Assembly (NCBI GenBank): GCA_937891215.1
Contig: CALAEU010000249.1
Location: 1-6,675, forward strand
Source: an uncultured Clostridia bacterium
GTDB lineage: Bacteria > Bacillota_A > Clostridia > Oscillospirales > Acutalibacteraceae
Length of the DNA: 6,675 nt
Reading direction: 5' to 3'
Shown here: positions 6,087-6,675 of the stretch, piece by piece
How the letters are laid out: each line of letters starts with the position of its first letter
Position numbering within the stretch: the stretch's first letter is position 1
Translations under genes and position numbers: made by a program
The notes under the pieces: generated by a model
What the model was told of the DNA's origin: nothing
Database searches by the model: none
The model's input: only the letters and a program-made list of their open reading frames with translations

Positions 6087-6675
6087 TCTTCTGTGCCACC
6101 TTTCTTTTGTGAATTATTAAATATTCCTGCTATTTCTTTTTCTAACTCAATAGCATACTCAATATTGTAAGCATCGTGAAGAAGATAAAACTTCTCAACA
6201 TCTGTATCAATATATTTTAATGCATCGCGTTCTTCAAATTCGCAAGAAAGTTTTTCTGCCGGAATTCCAGCAATAAGAAGTCTTAATTTCAAATCGTAAC
6301 ATCTAGGACCTGCAATAATAATCTGCTTTGTGTCAGGATTATTTAAAAATTCAAAATCGACATCGTAAAGCCATCCGCTGAATTCAGAAGAATTCTTTTT
6401 GTCAGATGAGTCATCAATCATAATCATAATACCTTTTACACCAGGCTCATTACCAACAAAATCAACGGTTCTTGAGCAAGAAACAGAGTTCTGTCCTTTT
6501 GCCATTGTGCGTATAATTGATGTACCACCTGCAACTTGTTCATTATAACGGGTTTGTGTAACGCTTATTTTTCTTAAATATGCTTTCACTTTTTCGTTAT
6601 CTACATTGAACTCGTTCATAAGTGAAATACACGCAAGTTCATTGTAAATGTTGTAAAGAGCTCTGTTTACTATAG
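6083..6675 (-). CDS. MurT-like Mur ligase subunit, partial (N-terminus beyond the right edge)
   Basis: The frame is open to the window edge (196 complete codons), so the ATG at 6617-6619 is internal. Just upstream of it the product reads LYNIYNELACISL, which matches the conserved LYN-x-YNALAA block where the MurT middle domain passes to the C-terminal domain. The rest corresponds to the C-terminal DUF1727-type domain. Retained are GWLYDVDFE and the AGPRCYDLKLRLLIAGIP block. Counting from the internal Met, residues 40-50 read AKGQNSVSCSR where MurT has an AKNPAGFNE-type sequence. Residues 69-83 lack the ADGRD-x-SW-type motif, which reads SSEFSGW. YLLHDAYN stands where YLLPTYTA is expected. About 55% of the protein, including the ATP-binding domain and any zinc-binding cysteines, is outside the window. 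In classical systems MurT/GatD amidates lipid II; the stop overlaps the GatD-like start by 4 nt, consistent with a stoichiometric complex. Confidence 0.82.
   Translation of the reverse strand, partial: IVNRALYNIYNELACISLMNEFNVDNEKVKAYLRKISVTQTRYNEQVAGGTSIIRTMAKGQNSVSCSRTVDFVGNEPGVKGIMIMIDDSSDKKNSSEFSGWLYDVDFEFLNNPDTKQIIIAGPRCYDLKLRLLIAGIPAEKLSCEFEERDALKYIDTDVEKFYLLHDAYNIEYAIELEKEIAGIFNNSQKKGGTEE

Noticed and set aside
1..6675. CRISPR array, tRNA/rRNA genes, insertion sequence ends
   Set aside because: No spaced direct repeats, cloverleaf-like segments, transposase frames or terminal inverted repeats were seen by eye. The short repeats present are explained by hairpins or by the intragenic repeat of the sensor.

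Overview
The window is AT-rich, and every supported gene lies on the minus strand. The gene content is typical of a low-GC Gram-positive Clostridia (Eubacteriales) commensal: a MurT/GatD-type pair, a BlaI/BlaR1-type repressor and M56 sensor, and a large secreted fibronectin-III (Fn3) protein. The exact genus cannot be read from the sequence. Genes are described below in transcription order, from right to left.

Block 1 (5331-6675) holds the C-terminal part of a MurT-like Mur ligase, cut by the right edge. It overlaps by 4 nt a GatD-like class I glutamine amidotransferase, and a strong intrinsic terminator closes the unit. In classical MurT/GatD this pair amidates the D-Glu of lipid II. Here the GatD subunit lacks the nucleophilic Cys (T88) and the catalytic His (L186). 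The MurT subunit lacks the ADGRD-type and NPAG-type motifs of its C-terminal domain. The pair therefore looks like a co-diverged version that cannot use glutamine, and it is the most interesting item in the window.

Block 2 (731-5328) starts at a near-consensus sigma-A promoter directly behind that terminator. It encodes a BlaI-family winged-helix repressor, a BlaR1-like M56 zinc membrane protease whose penicillin-binding sensor domain is replaced by a Thr/Glu-rich tail with an internal repeat, and a ~900-residue secreted protein with about seven Fn3-like domains. The spacing (2 nt, then 26 nt) suggests a single operon, so the Fn3 protein is probably an output of the BlaI/BlaR1-like switch. 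A hairpin terminator follows the Fn3 gene.

Block 3 (1-700) holds two tandem, related small membrane proteins. The second runs off the left edge. Neither resembles a family I can name.

The start codons of the Fn3 gene and of the first small membrane protein were moved downstream of the longest open frames, because the Shine-Dalgarno sequences fit the internal ATGs. No RNA genes, insertion sequences, CRISPR arrays or attachment sites were seen, and no gap longer than 140 nt lies between genes.
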